NCBI RefSeq assembly: GCF_008831285.2
Contig: NC_045151.1
Coordinates: 2,911,544-2,975,543, forward strand
Direction of reading: 5' to 3'
DNA from: Nymphaea colorata
Lineage: Eukaryota > Streptophyta > Magnoliopsida > Nymphaeales > Nymphaeaceae
DNA: 64,000 nucleotides
Shown here: piece after piece, positions 47,004 to 60,002 of the stretch
Position numbering within the stretch: the stretch's first letter is position 1
Layout: each line of letters begins with the position of its first letter
Position numbers and translations under genes: made by a program
Notes under the pieces: generated by a model
Database searches by the model: none
What the model was told of the DNA's origin: nothing
The model's input: only the letters and a program-made list of their open reading frames with translations

Positions 47004-47590
47004 TGAGCAGCAAGTTCAACATGGTAGTTGCTTGAAAACGATAACACTGCATAGAAGCCTTTCTACTGCCATCTTCTGAACTTCCTGCAGTGGAGTTTCA
47101 ATCATAATGGCACCATATCTTTTGAAAAAATTTGGTTCGATCAAAGCAACTACCTTCTGTGTAAGGTAAAACCTTTATTTTTGGCCAAACATGTTTGACA
47201 GACTCAGATCCAATCATGAAAATCTAACTATCAATCGATGTGTTACGATCTTGCAATCCAAAAGTTAGATCATTCTCTTGTGGAGTGAGGATGAGTCCTA
47301 GCTTATGTTATTTTCCTTCTTTAACTGGCTTTGAGTGGTCGTCCAATGAGTGTCAGTACTTGAGGTTTAGCATCACTTATCGATAGAACACAGAACTCGT
47401 GTTGTTCATCTGCTGGGAGTTTGAGCATTTCCTTTTGATGTTGGAAAAGGTCACAGAATAGATCACTACTTCCTGGCTTTGTCTTATCCTCTTCAGTATA
47501 TATTGTTCATTAGATGTGTTCAAACTAGACATCTTCACCAAGTATTGAAGACCAAGAAAGGGAAATGTTGTGTCTTAAGCTCATTACATT
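47004..47590 (-). pseudogene. Unrecognised exon-like ORFs, copy B
   Basis: Counterpart of 8640-9170. The DLFQHQKEMLKLPADEQHEF stretch is kept, but both flanking frames carry stops. This argues against a working gene at least in copy B. Confidence 0.3.
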
Positions 47591-50500
47591 TGACATTATA
47601 TGAAAATCTGGTTCTTGCACTTCTAGGTGGTCTAATCTTGTCGAAATTTTCTAGCTTCTTTATGCTGTAGCATATTTGTTGTGAACTGTTATTAAAGCAG
47701 CTATTTGTGATTGTTAAACATGAACTAGCATGTCTGAATGCCCATTATTAGCTTTTATCAGGAACAGCTTATTTTCCAAATGTAGACCTTTCCACTGTTA
47801 ATATATAACAGGATTTTGCAGTTATAACGGTCACCACACATGACAAGATTCCTTCATGGTTGGAATTTCAAACTTGTGATGACTTGTTTATAGTGATGAT
47901 ATAGAGTTGATTGACCATTGATTGTCAAGGAAGAAACTAATAGTTTAATTCTCCAATGATCTAATATCATTTCTATGTTATTCATTTTCTATTTGTAGGA
48001 ATATGCGCTGAACCCGTTTCTGCAATGTGGCAAATGTAGATGGTAAGCATTGATAATTTGATAGAGTTCTGTTTCCTTCTTTTCCATGCTGCTACCTGTG
48101 GACCGGCGGTGGTTTGCCAAAACAAGCTCTTAGGACCAGTTCGGACCTGGATGGTTGTGGCTGCAGCGCAATCAACTTTTCTTACTATGGAGGTCTTTGA
48201 TTGATTAAAGCTATATAATAAGTTATATTGTTAATTTGGATATGTTAAACTAAGTGACGGATACGCGTGATCTGCCCAAGTACTCATGTCATTTTTCTTT
48301 TTTTATTTCTCTTCCACCTAGATTCTATATTTTCCTCTCAATTTTCTTTAATTTTCAGAATTTTTATGGATATTATATGTATAATTTATATATTTACATA
48401 TAGAATCTGCGATACCCGTGTACCCAGATTTTTTTAAAATTGTGGTACACGTGTTTCATTGTACCGGTAGCCAAACCTATACCCATACACATGCGACTTA
48501 AGTATTAACGTTACTTGAAATAGGAATGAGTGGCAAAAATTTCAGCATTTTCTATGGTAAAGGATCCATGGAATTTTTGTGTGGGCATCAAGCACCCTTG
48601 TGAGTCTGTATTATATCGGTTCTTTTTCTTATTTTTACAAGTTCTGATTGCTGTCGAAGCTTTGTGACTTCATCGTTGGCGTTGGGGTCCTGTTTCAAAC
48701 TCTATCACTTCAAGGATTCTGATTTCTTGTCTCCTTCTTTTAGAACTTGTTTTTCACTTTAGTTGTTCCCAAACCAAATATATCCACATCATGGCTTTGA
48801 ACCCAAATCATGAGCTTGGACCAAAACCATATGGATAATCTGGATCATCCATTGAATCCAAAAAATGGATCTAGTGCTATAATTTGGATCTAGGAAACTG
48901 ATGAGATTTGGATTGAATACACACAAGATCGAGATCGAGAACCAAACTATCCAAACATGATAATCCAGGTGCAAATTTGGATTCAAAAGATGATCAAATA
49001 TCCAATGTTAATTCTATATGGATTAATTTCATGCTACGGATAAAGCAGGATCTAGAGCCAGACATAACGTGGGTATGATACAAAATCATGTGTAGATATA
49101 TACATGAAATCATAACAAGGACAAGAGAGTTAATGAGACATTCAATGCTTAAACCCGAACCAACAATATCGTGGGTATGATACAAAATCATGTGTAGATA
49201 TGCACACACTCGATGGTGCCCGCCTTTTAAAAATTTAGAGAAAGCAAGAAAATATCGGAGGGAGACTGTGTAGAGAGAGAAAAGAGAGAGAGAGAGAAGA
49301 ATGAGGGAGAGAGAATTTGACAATAATCCAGCCTCTCTTCTACTAATGGCATACAATTCCAATTGATCTTGTTCATTACATAAATTGTTAGGGTGAACAT
49401 TAATGGCATACAATTGTTATTGTCCATCAAAAAGTTAAACGATTTATCTGACCTGAATTAGTAACCTTCGGTATTCTCATTGTCTTTGAGTTGTATATGA
49501 CCTTAAACAATCCATGCCGAAACCAAATAATCAAATTCAAAGAAAAGCATAAATTGAGGGGAACTATAGCACATAAAACCATAATTCTGACATATTAGAT
49601 GCATATTAATTGAGATTATCCATGCAAAAACCAAATAATCAAATAGTTGGTTTCATTGATTAAGTACTTTACCTTAGGATTCTTGGTTTTTGAGGACACT
49701 TAATATTCTTGTTCTTTCTTAGTTGTAAAGATGGTCATCACTTTCTCTTTATTTATGTTGATCACATCAATACTCGTGGAGATTCTTCTACCACGGTTTG
49801 AACTATTATTAGTAAGAGAGTGTGCCTATTGTGCCCTCTCTAATACCTCTCTCTACCATTTCCCGCATCTTAAGTGTCAATATTGGTGCAGCTTATTTGT
49901 CCAAAAAAAGGTTGGAGGTTCAGTATGTTTGTATCCTCAATTACAACAACTGTGGTCGTTGTCATGATCTAGTGTGCTACTTGTTTGGACTATAAAAAGG
50001 TCATGAAACACTGCAGTAATGGGCTCTTTTTCTTTTGGTTTTGGGTGGGGGCGGGAAGGAGAGAGAGAGAGTTATGGACACTTTTCACGGCATGAAAAAA
50101 TAACCACTCAACCTAAAAAAAGAAGTATAATGTTTGACTAAGCCTCTCACTATTGCATACTTTGTTCAATATCCAACTTTACCTATTGAGTTTGAAGTTG
50201 GCAGTCATGGGAAGTACTAATGTTGGAATTTTGTTTTGAAGAATAATGACAAAGATGAAGTGCAAGTTATTTTAAAGATAAATATAGGCAAATAGCAAAT
50301 CACTTTTGACCCTTCCAAAATTAATCCAGATGTCTAGTAAGGGAAATCCCAACCCACCCCTTAGTTGGATTCACTTCATGCTAGAAATTATTTTAGAGAC
50401 TAGGCTAGTAAGAAAGCCGGACACTTGATAGTAAGGAACCAACAATTATAAGCCCCTAAAACTTAATCAATGTCACCAATACGTGTCTATTTGAATTTTG

Positions 50501-50836
50501 TTTTCTCAGGTACGATGATATATATATATATATATATATATCTGTGAAAAATCTTGTGTTCTTGTGTTTGAACTTCAAAATGTATACACCTTAATTAGAA
50601 TATTTTTTGGGGATATTAAACACCCTTAAAATGATGCAAATGAAACATACATTACTATACTGGACCGCTGCACAGGGCTGGTAGGTGGTTAGATCTTGTT
50701 GAATTTTGGTAGAGTCAATTATCTGTGCTGTGAAAGAAGGAACACTTGCATATGCAAGTTGAAGTTAACCTTGAGGGAAAGCAGGAGGGAAAGCAAGATG
50801 TTTCGACCTTCACTAGTGGTGAGATTTCCTCCCACT
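47591..50836. other. Intergenic region downstream of P450-B
   Basis: Aligns with 9171-12620 of copy A. Differences include a ~45-bp insert near 48715, a local duplication of GTGGGTATGATACAAAATCA at about 49070 and 49172, and absence of the ~200-bp copy-A segment near 49810. No gene. Confidence 0.6.
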
Positions 50837-51047
50837 AAGGGGCAGAGGGAGGGGGGCCGCCTGGGTCATAGCTCGGGTGAGCGCAGAAAAATTATATAGA
50901 AAAAATCAAATTTTTTTAGTTTGGCCTGACCCGTTGTTCTTCTTGGCCCGATCTGTTGCTCCTCTTGGCCCGACCTATCGCTCTTCTTGGCCCGACCCGT
51001 AAACCGTTTGGCCCGCCTCTGACAAAAAAAATCATGGCTTCGCCCTT
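50837..51047 (+). mobile_element. 211-bp MITE, hAT-like
   Basis: CTCCCACT is duplicated exactly at 50829-50836 and 51048-51055; copy A has it once. The ends AAGGGGCAGAGG and (reverse) CAAGGGCGAAGCC are imperfect inverted repeats. The middle has about four units of a 27-bp repeat with TTGGCCCGACC. An 8-bp duplication fits hAT. No ORF. Confidence 0.8.
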
Positions 51048-51235
51048 GCTCCCACTCAACCGAAACAGGCATTGCTATTAGAACTACTCAAACACGAGCA
51101 AGCAAATAGCGAAGTTGAATTCTCAATAAACTTAAAAAGGCTTAACTTATAGGAAATACATATATTCGATGTTGAAGCACATCTTGTTAACTTATACATA
51201 GCTTATCGTATTGGACTTTGGATGCTTAGGGCCAT

Positions 51236-52396
51236 CTACATGTCTGTTAACGGAACAGGGATCACTTTGAGAGGATTTGCCCTCTGTTGTACAAGCCTGA
51301 ACTTGGCCTTCACATCAAGATCCTGAGGAGCCATTTTGTTAGGAAGCACCCATGAAAATGAGTTTATCAGAGAAGCCAACACCAGAAGAACCATGCGGGA
51401 AGCCAGCGGAATGCCAGGGCAGATCCGCTTTCCGGCACCGAATGGGATGAACTGGAAATGCTTTCCTTTGAAATTTACATCTGATTTCAGAAATCTCTCT
51501 GGCAAGAAAGATGTTGGCTCATCCCACAGTGTAGGGTCGTTGCTGATCTGCCATGCATTTACAAGCACCTGGGTGTGTTGAGGGATGGTGTACCCAGCTA
51601 ACTTTGTAGCCGAGTCTGCCCTTCGGGGCACTAGAAGAGGAGCAGGCGTGTGCATCCTTAGTGTCTCATTCATGATTGCCTCCAAGTAAGGGAGGTGCAA
51701 GATGTCCGACTCTTTCACAAAGTTGCCTTCGCCTATGGCCTGTTTTATCTCAGACCGGGCTGCAGCCATCTTGTCTGGATGGCGGAGCAGCTCAGTCTAG
51801 GGTGGTGGCGCTAGTCTCGCTGCCGGCAATGAAGAGGTCCTGCAGTTTATTGTACATTATACGAACATGGTTAATTACATGTTTCAAAATAACAACATAA
51901 AGCAGAGAGTAAAATCACACACACACACATATATATATATATATACTTGATGAAAATCATCTAAGCCACTAATTCATCCAAATTGGTTAACAATTGGTGG
52001 AGATTTAGTTGTAAATATAAAAGACAACTTATTTTTTTAATGAGGTTAAAATACCTTTCAAAGGATGGAGAGAGAGCGCGAGAGAGAGAGAGAGAGAGAG
52101 ATGTAAACGAGGTTCTCTAAATGAAATTCACTAAAATTTTTTGGGATATTTGAGATTTTTTAAAAATAATAGATTGCCTTTTATATTTTTGTTTAATCTC
52201 TATCATTTGATCTGTTTAAAACAACCAAAGTATGGTGTAAGGGGGTCTAACAGCATGGGCAAAGGCAAGTGTGGGCTATGGATGGTCAATTATCTGCATA
52301 AGTTCAAAAAAGCTTCTTATTTTTATTTTTATGTTGATATTTTTGAGTAATTTTTCTTATAAATTTAAAATTTTGTACATACTACCCTTTTTAGCC

Positions 52397-52430
<34 letters not shown>

Positions 52431-53352
52431 CAGAACGGTAAAGTGCGCTTACTAGTAACATGGGTCTGATGTTCTCTCTGGTGAATCCTGAGTTTGGATC
52501 CCTAGTGAGCTCGAGGAGCACGTCCAAGAAATCCTCGTTCTTCTTGGGTTCTCCTTTTGCTGCCGCATCTTCATACGCCCTCAAGTGTTTATCGATCAAT
52601 TCGTCAAAGAGCGCGTACACTCGAATAAGAATGCGTCTGTTGCGGCGCCGGAGGCCCTGGGGATCGATCCACCTGAGTACCGGAAAATAGTCACAGAGGT
52701 TTGGCCGCCAGTTTGTTTCTAACATCTCCCACATGAAGCTCTTGAACTCTCCGGCCGACTCCGAGTCGAGATCTACCAGGTCTTGTGAGAAGAGGGTGGA
52801 GGACATCAAGTTCAGGGTGGTGCCGAAGGCGTACTCGGAGATATCAATTGCGCGCCCATCGGCGCTTGCCTCGCGGACGTGCTGGAGGAGGACTCGGACC
52901 TTCTCCTCCCGGAGTTCTTTCAGTGCATCCAGTCGTCTCGGCGTGAACAGCTCACTGTTGCTCATCCTTCTCAACGCTTGCCATCTTGGCCCGACCTGAC
53001 TGAACGCTAACGAGTGCAGGTCGTAGTCCAAGGCGGTGGCCACGTCCGCGACGATTCGGCCGGAGAACACCTGGTTCTGCCGGTGCAGCACCTCCTCGGC
53101 CATCTCGGCGGAGGAGACCACCACGGTGGCTCTGGACCCCAGCCACACGGTCATTAATGGGCCGTACTGCTTGGAAAGCCTAGCGAACTCCTCGTGTGGC
53201 ATGCCGCTAAGTTGCAACAGAGAACCGACGACCGGCAAACCCACCGGCCCCGGCGGGAGGTTGCGGGTATTACGGGCAATGAGATTGAGGAGATACGTGG
53301 ACGACAACACAATGGAGAGCCAGAAAATGAGATCACCGATTAGTGAAGCCAT
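51236..53352 (-). pseudogene. Cytochrome P450, CYP76-like (P450-B), broken by an 11-bp deletion
   Basis: Duplicate of P450-A. Exon 1 is 53352-52453 (300 codons, open, about 92 percent identical in protein by eye). Exon 2 is 51839-51236. After DLFIAGSETSATTL the sequence lacks 11 bp that copy A has (break between plus-strand 51797 and 51798), which removes the Glu-Trp-Ala-Met stretch and gives a TGA two codons later. Downstream, ETLR, PERF and the haem loop FGAGKRICPG are unchanged in their own frame, so the loss is recent. Any protein would end near residue 315, without the haem ligand. Splice sites and promoter look normal. Confidence 0.9.
51840..52452 (-). other. P450-B intron
   Basis: Single donor CTA|GTAAGC (cut 52453/52452) and acceptor CTGCAG|GAC. 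It contains one (AT)n run (about 52400-52428) and a (GA)n run (about 52066-52101), without the donor repeats of copy A. Confidence 0.85.
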
Positions 53353-53384
53353 CCTTCTCCTGCTCTTTCCTGCTTTGTTCGAGG

Positions 53385-53440
53385 AACCGGTCTTTATAGA
53401 TGAGCCCCTCCCTCTCTGGTCAAGTTTCTTAGGCTGCTAA
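53385..53440 (-). promoter_or_regulatory. P450-B core promoter, single unit
   Basis: Minus-strand TATA box (CTATAAAG, near 53393-53400) about 45 bp from the ATG at 53352, followed by the same CT-rich GGTCAAGTTTCTT segment as P450-A but only once. Confidence 0.6.
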
Positions 53441-53674
53441 TTCGATGTCAGAAAACCGGAACAGCATCGTTGTTCGTATGCCTACCTTGACTCTGAATCC
53501 TTTGTGGGTCTCCATTATAACTGACCTTTGATTCTTCTCGGCTTCTAAGTCTATGCATGTGGATGTGGAAACTTGAGTACTAAACATACGTCAATAAATC
53601 CCACTTTCATGGAAGAAAAGATACTCATATACAAATTGAAAAGTAGCAAGAACATCACTCCTACAACACAATAA

Positions 53675-55369
53675 GGCTTCGTTTGATTGCAGGGGTAAAA
53701 GTTGAGGAGCCTTTGAAAATTGTAAGACGGTAAGAAATTTCAACCAATTTCAACGGTCTAAAGTGAGCACATCAAACGTTGAAAATTTTAACGTCAAAAA
53801 AGTGTACGAACGGGCTTCTCGTGGATTCTTTGGGGGTGTCGATAGTTTAGACGAGATCTTTCTACCATTGGTTTATCCCTCAAAAAAATCGACCTGTTGA
53901 GGTTGGATTTTTTCACGTAGATTTTTTTGAGACCCGTTAGCTCTCTCGTTTTTCGTCTTTACCCTGCGTCGATGCCCTTCTTCCCCTCTCCTCTCTCGCT
54001 GCCTCACCTCTCTCGCTTCTCATTCTTGCAATCCCATCTTTGCTGGTTTCGCTCGTTTGAAGCCTCCCATGGACGCCATCTTCCTCATGAGTCTTCCAAC
54101 CTCTCCCTTCTCGTTTCTCATGAGTCTTCCGACCACTCACCTCTCCCCTCTTTGCTGGTTTCCCCTCCCGTTTGGAGTTCATCTTCCCATCTTTGCTGGT
54201 TTTCCCTCCCGTGGACGTGGACGACATCTGCCCCTCTATTGCTGCTTACCCTCCCGTGGACACCATCTTCCCCTCTGATTGTGTACGTTTCGCCCGTTCG
54301 AAAGAGAAGTACAGCATTCGGTATCTCTCTCGCCGTGAATTTCTGCCTTTGCCAGTTTGCGTTTCTGTGAATCTCTGCCTTGTGAGTCTCTTGATATCCC
54401 TCTCGCTTCTCCTCCTTCGATTTTTTTCTTCCATTTGCTGATTGTTCTTTTGCTTTGCCTGTTTTGCTTTCGCCATCGTGGATGCCTGTTAACTGTGCCA
54501 TTGCCTGTTCACCCTCTCTCTCTCTTTTCTTCTTCTTTTTGATTTGGGCGTTTGATTTGCTCTTTTTTATTGCTGATTTGGTGATTTGCATTTTGGAGTT
54601 CTGATTTGGGGGTTTTGATTTCTCTTTCCTTTTCCTAACATAGGTTCTAAAATGTATCTGTTTTGCAGGTCATGATGGTGAATTACTGGAATCATCCGAT
54701 TTTGGTAAGTGTTTTTAGCACTAAAAGATGTTAACTATTGCCTTCGCTGTTAGCTCTTTCACCAAGTTTATGTTCATGTGCATTATGCTTTACATGAAAG
54801 TTTGCAAGGAATCTGTATCTTTTGTTCATTAAGTAATCTTGGGTTCAACTTTTGATGTTCTGTTGTTACCATTTTCAACCTTACCAACAAAAAATCACTA
54901 ACCTATCTACAGTTTTAGACAAAAGGTTGCAGAAATAAAAACTACCAAATTAACAGTAATCGTGGGCTCAACTTCTGAAAATCACTAACCTATCTGCTGT
55001 TAGGGACAGTTGATCAGTAATTGAAATTCTTCCTTTTTCTTCTGTTTGATTATGTCTCTTTAGCATGGGTTTTGCACAATTTAAGACACTATATTTGTAG
55101 ATAATGTCATCCAATGTTTATGACTAATGTCATTGCAAGATTAACATATCTTTTGTTTGATACCCTGTGCACCAAACACAGTTAAATTTACCCAGCAAAA
55201 AACTACTTTGTGCATCAAACACGGTTAATTTTACTTTACAAAAAACTTTCCTGCAATCAAACAGGGCCTCAAATCGGAAGAGGGTTAAATTTCATCTTGT
55301 TTTTTTTTTAGAAAAATTTACCGTGGTAAATTTTCCATGTTAAATTCTTCCTTGCAATCAAACTCAGCC
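53675..55369. mobile_element. 1.7-kb PIF/Harbinger-like element
   Basis: Ends GGCTTCGTTTGATTGC and, reverse complemented, GGCTGAGTTTGATTGC are inverted repeats. TAA is duplicated on both sides (53672-53674 and 55370-55372), while copy A has one TAA at 15430-15432. The 3-bp TAA target and GTTTGATTGC ends are typical of PIF/Harbinger. The inside has a CT-rich leader-like stretch (53930-54540) with imperfect repeats of TTTGCTGGTTT..CCTCCCGT and then AT-rich sequence. No transposase is recognised, so it is non-autonomous or carries unrelated sequence. A second GCAATCAAACAGGGCC-type end near 55250 suggests a nested or duplicated end. Confidence 0.8.
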
Positions 55370-55372
55370 TAA

Positions 55373-56027
55373 AGGATGAGAGAAGAGAGAGGCTTGGTCT
55401 CTTCGGATGGTAGGATTTGCCTTCCATTAGCTTGAAATCTCATTCTCATGGGATATGTGACGGAACTACTTCAAAGTAATTGGGTAGCAAAGGAAGGACA
55501 CTCGAATGGATTTAGATTCAGAGTTAATGAAACATCTCATACAGTTCATGTTTAGTTTTAAGCAAATATTATACTAGATTTTGATTTAAATTCTTAACAT
55601 ATATAATAAAGTTCAAATTCCAGTTTACATGTCGGATACAGATTCGGTTTTAAAAATCCGATTGGCATTGGATTCGGATTGAAATTTGGATTATGATTTG
55701 AAATACAGTATAAGATTTTTCTCCATTCAAATCCAAAATTCCAATTTTAATCCCAATATGTGAACATCCCAAAAAACAAATATGGTAAAGAGATTGGAGC
55801 CCGTGACATTCTTAACTAGATGCGTCTTTTTCTAGAGCATTTTGCAATTCGAACTGTTGACTGTTGAAATCAACCGCCATTTTCTGTAAGGAAAGGTAAT
55901 TCCTTAACATTATACATCTCTTACTGCTTTTCAAAGATGAACAACATTTATGAAAGTTCTTCTGTCAAAAAGCAAGAACCGCCACGAGCGAGATTGGTCT
56001 ATAGGCATGAATTTTTCTAAACTTGCG

Positions 56028-56089
<62 letters not shown>

Positions 56090-57000
56090 AAAGCACTAAC
56101 TCAGGGATAAAAACTAGACCTATCAAAATAGATTTTTAAACATTTGTTTGCACAATTCAACCATATTAATTTGGTCTAAAGAATTTGATGAGGAACATAT
56201 ATTAAGTTAATCTGTCTTTTTTAGTGGAATAACATTTTTATAGTAATATAAAAATCAATGGCTCTGATAAGATCAAAATTTTCTTAGTAGAGAATTAATA
56301 TTTTTTATAAAATAAACTTGAAATAGGATCTTTTAATGTTAAATTAGTATTTATATACATTTTATTATGTTCGTATTTTGTTTAAAATACACTCTAATAA
56401 AAAATTCAGTAATCTAGTATTTATCTATGACGTAAGTGATCTGGTATTGACATAAAAAATATATAGTAAAAAATTAATAATTTATATAAAAATGACTTGA
56501 ATTAAGATTTCTCTTATGCCAAATTAGTGTTTATAGATATTTTAAGGTGTTCATATTTTGTTTAAAATATATTTACGGCCCATTTAGGATGGAGGAAAAG
56601 GGAAGGGAAGGAAGGAAAAAGGTAGCCAATCATGTGTTTGGTTGGTTCATTAAGGAGGGGAATGAAAAGAAAATAATTGCTTGCAAATGAAAGAAAATGA
56701 AAAAAATGGCATGGAAAGGATAACTTAGTGCCAATCCAATCCCATCAATTTTGGAGGGATTGGGATAAAAAAGAAAGGGTTGTTCATTTTCTTTCCTTTC
56801 TATTCAAACGAACTTTATATTCTTCTTTCTCCTTTCCTCGTTTCCATGTTTGTTCCCTTTCACTCCCTTTAATTTCTTTTTACTTTTCACTTTCTTTCCC
56901 TTTCCCTCCATCCAAACAAAGAGTCAATAAAAATTTAAGTAGTTCCTCTGGGGTCTTTAGCTGCATCGGTATCAATAATAAAAGGGTGCACCCTTCAACT
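55373..57000. other. Noncoding flank, copy B
   Basis: Matches 15433-16330 of copy A with extra AT-rich sequence (about 55740-56520), including an (AT)n run. No gene. Confidence 0.55.
56031..56086 (+). repeat. (AT)n microsatellite
   Basis: About 27 AT units. Confidence 0.9.
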
Positions 57001-57666
57001 TAATCTTAAGACCTTACAATATAACGCACAAGTTACTTGGGTCTGTGTGGGTAACTTGGCTTCTTCCTACACACGTAGGCACAGCCCCCTAACGTTCCAA
57101 GTTTCATATTGGAAGATGAATATCAGCAAACATTGGGTGACCAGATTTCAACAGTTCAAAATGAACTTCATTGGTGTTTGGGTGGCTATTAAAGCATATA
57201 TGCAAAACTACGTACATTGTTGAACATTTCATTTTTCATGATATTAATCATCAGCGCCATGCATGGAAAATTGATACGTTGCATCAAAATATTTCAAGAA
57301 ATTATGTTTTTTTCATTTGCAAACTTGGTGAGAGGGTTGCCGTTGCAAGCGAAACTGCATAACAAACAACATGTTTCCCTAATTTTTTTACTTCCACTCT
57401 AAAAATGGAGTATTTAAACGCAATATGAGGCTGGTCCACCTCCTCCTCTCCCTGATTTAATGTTTAGTTTGACCGTCGACCAAAAATAAATAAATAAATA
57501 ACGATACGAACTTTTGGAAACTGCATGCCAAGTCTTCACTGGTCAGCTTTGTAGGGCTGCTTTGTGGTCAACTTCCGTCATAGCTGTCCGCTGCCTCTCC
57601 CATCACCCTCGACTCTAAAAAGCTACTCAAGAGCTACTCAAGGCTTTCTTCTCCCCACACCTTGGG

Positions 57667-57915
57667 CGGGGGCGGAGCCCAAGGGTGCCGCTGGGCCCAG
57701 CCTACGACCTTTCTTTGTTTTAATAAAAATTTATTTGTTTTATATAAAAATTTTAAAAAATATATTTTAAGTCGATAAGGTCGCGAGTTTTTTTAAAAAA
57801 AAAAGCTTAAAATTTTTAAAAAATATATTTATTTTATATAAAAATTTTAAAAATTTATATTTCAACCTCTATTAAAATTTGAAACTAATAATAAAAAAAA
57901 CTCTACTCTGCCCCT
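57667..57915 (+). repeat. AT-rich MITE-like repeat with GGGGC-type ends, enlarged
   Basis: Starts GGGGGCGGAGCCC and ends CTACTCTGCCCCTT. The core appears partly duplicated (TTTATATAAAAATTTTAAAA twice). Confidence 0.55.
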
Positions 57916-60002
57916 TACCCTAACTTACTTTGGCTTTGAAAGTATTTTCATGCATACATGATTTGACACACAAAAGAATATTATCATCACATTCCCTCTC
58001 TCTCTCTTCTTTTGTCTTTTCCCCCCCGGCCACTAGTGTCTAGCTGACTGGTGGACATTGTCCGGCGGCTACAGCTTTAGGTGCAGAGTGCAGACGTTGT
58101 GTAGTTTCTCTCTTTCTTTCTGTCTTTTTATATATATATATATATGTATAATATTTTATTTTATCTTTACAAAATACATATAAGGTTAAGGTTGAACATA
58201 AAGCCGACTCAAGACTTGACAAAGGTAAGAATGAGGACTAATTTCTAAACCACTACCCACATTTTAGGGGAGGGAATGGTTTTGTAACCATTTAAACTTG
58301 ATAAGAATTCGAAGTGTTGAATTTGAAACTTCAACCTTAAAACAGATCTGGATCTATATCATCTTGGGTGGTTTCAAATATAAATTCCAACAGTTACATA
58401 CACTAAAACCTTGGAAATTCTCCATTTTGAGGCTGAACATCTTTATATCTATTAGTCTAAAAGAGCCTGTTGTTTCTAATTTCTTTGTAGATGCCATCAA
58501 TTAATTAGCTGACAACCAATCAGTGGGCAGACATAGGTGAGATCTTTGTGGGGCGTACACAATGCATAACCCAACCCCAAAACCTTAAATTTAGATGTTA
58601 TTCGAGTGGATATGAATCCAATTATATGATGCAGCAGCATGAGACCCAGGTCCTTAGTTCAAGGCCAATTGAAAATTTGTTAATTGTATATTTATGAAAA
58701 AAAAAAAATCTGGCTTCATCCCTAGGGCTGGACATCGGGCCGGGTTGGCCCAGCCCATTAATAATTGGGCTGGGCCGAGCAGGACAGGCTTCTTTTAGAC
58801 GGGTCGGCCCGTCGGGCCAGGTTTGTTTGTGAAAAAATCGCTCATGGTTTCAAAAAATTGACCATGTCATTCATTCTTAAAGTGATAATTTAGAAAAATT
58901 TATCTCGTTGCCATCTGTCCCTTTACATAATGTACTAATTAAACAAAAAAAAAAAAAAGCACAACAAAAGCATGTGTTCCGTGCTTTTAGCCCATGCCTG
59001 CAAAGCATTTTTTGATCAATTATATATTACATGGTATTAGAATGTTTAAAAAGGAAAAAATCATAAAAGCACAAAAATATTATAACAATTGCAATTCCTC
59101 ACTTTCTCTGACATAACAGCCTCGTGTGATTCTTTGAGCTGACATTGTAAGCTATTAAAGGTTGTATTTTGGTGCACAACAAACTATTGAAATATCAGGC
59201 CAAGCTAGTCGTGCCAAATACAGAAATATACCAACTTAGTACGTAACAGTTAGTTTCGTAAAAGAAGATCGTCTATGGTGGTGCCTTGTTGAACGGAGGA
59301 ACTTAGGAGTCAGAGAACCAAATACGATATGGATACATGACACCTACAAATTAAAAAAAAATCGGCAAAATTAGGACATGTTGTTTTCAATTAAAAGATT
59401 TATTCCAGATATACCATTCATCGCGCCAAAGAAACACATCTCAATGCCATTGAACAAGCATCTTTCTTTGAAGCATGTAACAGCTTGATTGAAGGTGCAG
59501 CGCGATAAACATCAAAGAAAAAATCAATTCACACGCATAACTTTTTATGTACAAACAGAAAGGTGGAGTGAAATATCTGTGTTTTCTTCCCATTGAGCAA
59601 AGTATAATCAAGCTTTGTTATGCAACGTTCTTCTCCTTCAGTTGTGATTTCACTGTAACAACCACATCCATTTTAGTTGAATGAGAAAGCAAAGAGAAAA
59701 AGAGAGAGGGAGAGAGAGAGAGAGAGAGAGAAATCTGATATGGTGCAACATTATGTTCATAGCATAAAAAACCATTATCATTTCTAGAACAAACCAGCCT
59801 CTGTGTGCATGTGTGTCAAGTAGATTTTATAAAATGTCAAGGAATTGTTATAACATTTTACCACAATGAAATATGAATTATGCTAGTTCGTCACCAACTA
59901 CAAAAAACATATCACCACAAGCAAACTACAATGTTAGTATATCATGAAAAGCAAAGGGAATGATTAAAAGTTAACATTAAACAATGAACAGCTTACGTTT
60001 CG

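Noticed and set aside
53927-54370. 147-codon plus-strand Ser/Pro/Leu-rich frame
   Set aside because: Low-complexity translation of CT-rich repeats, with no domain and no supporting context.
54118-54591. 157-codon Lys/Glu-rich minus-strand frame in the Harbinger-like element
   Set aside because: It is the complement of a CT-rich low-complexity leader; such tracts give long charged frames by chance.
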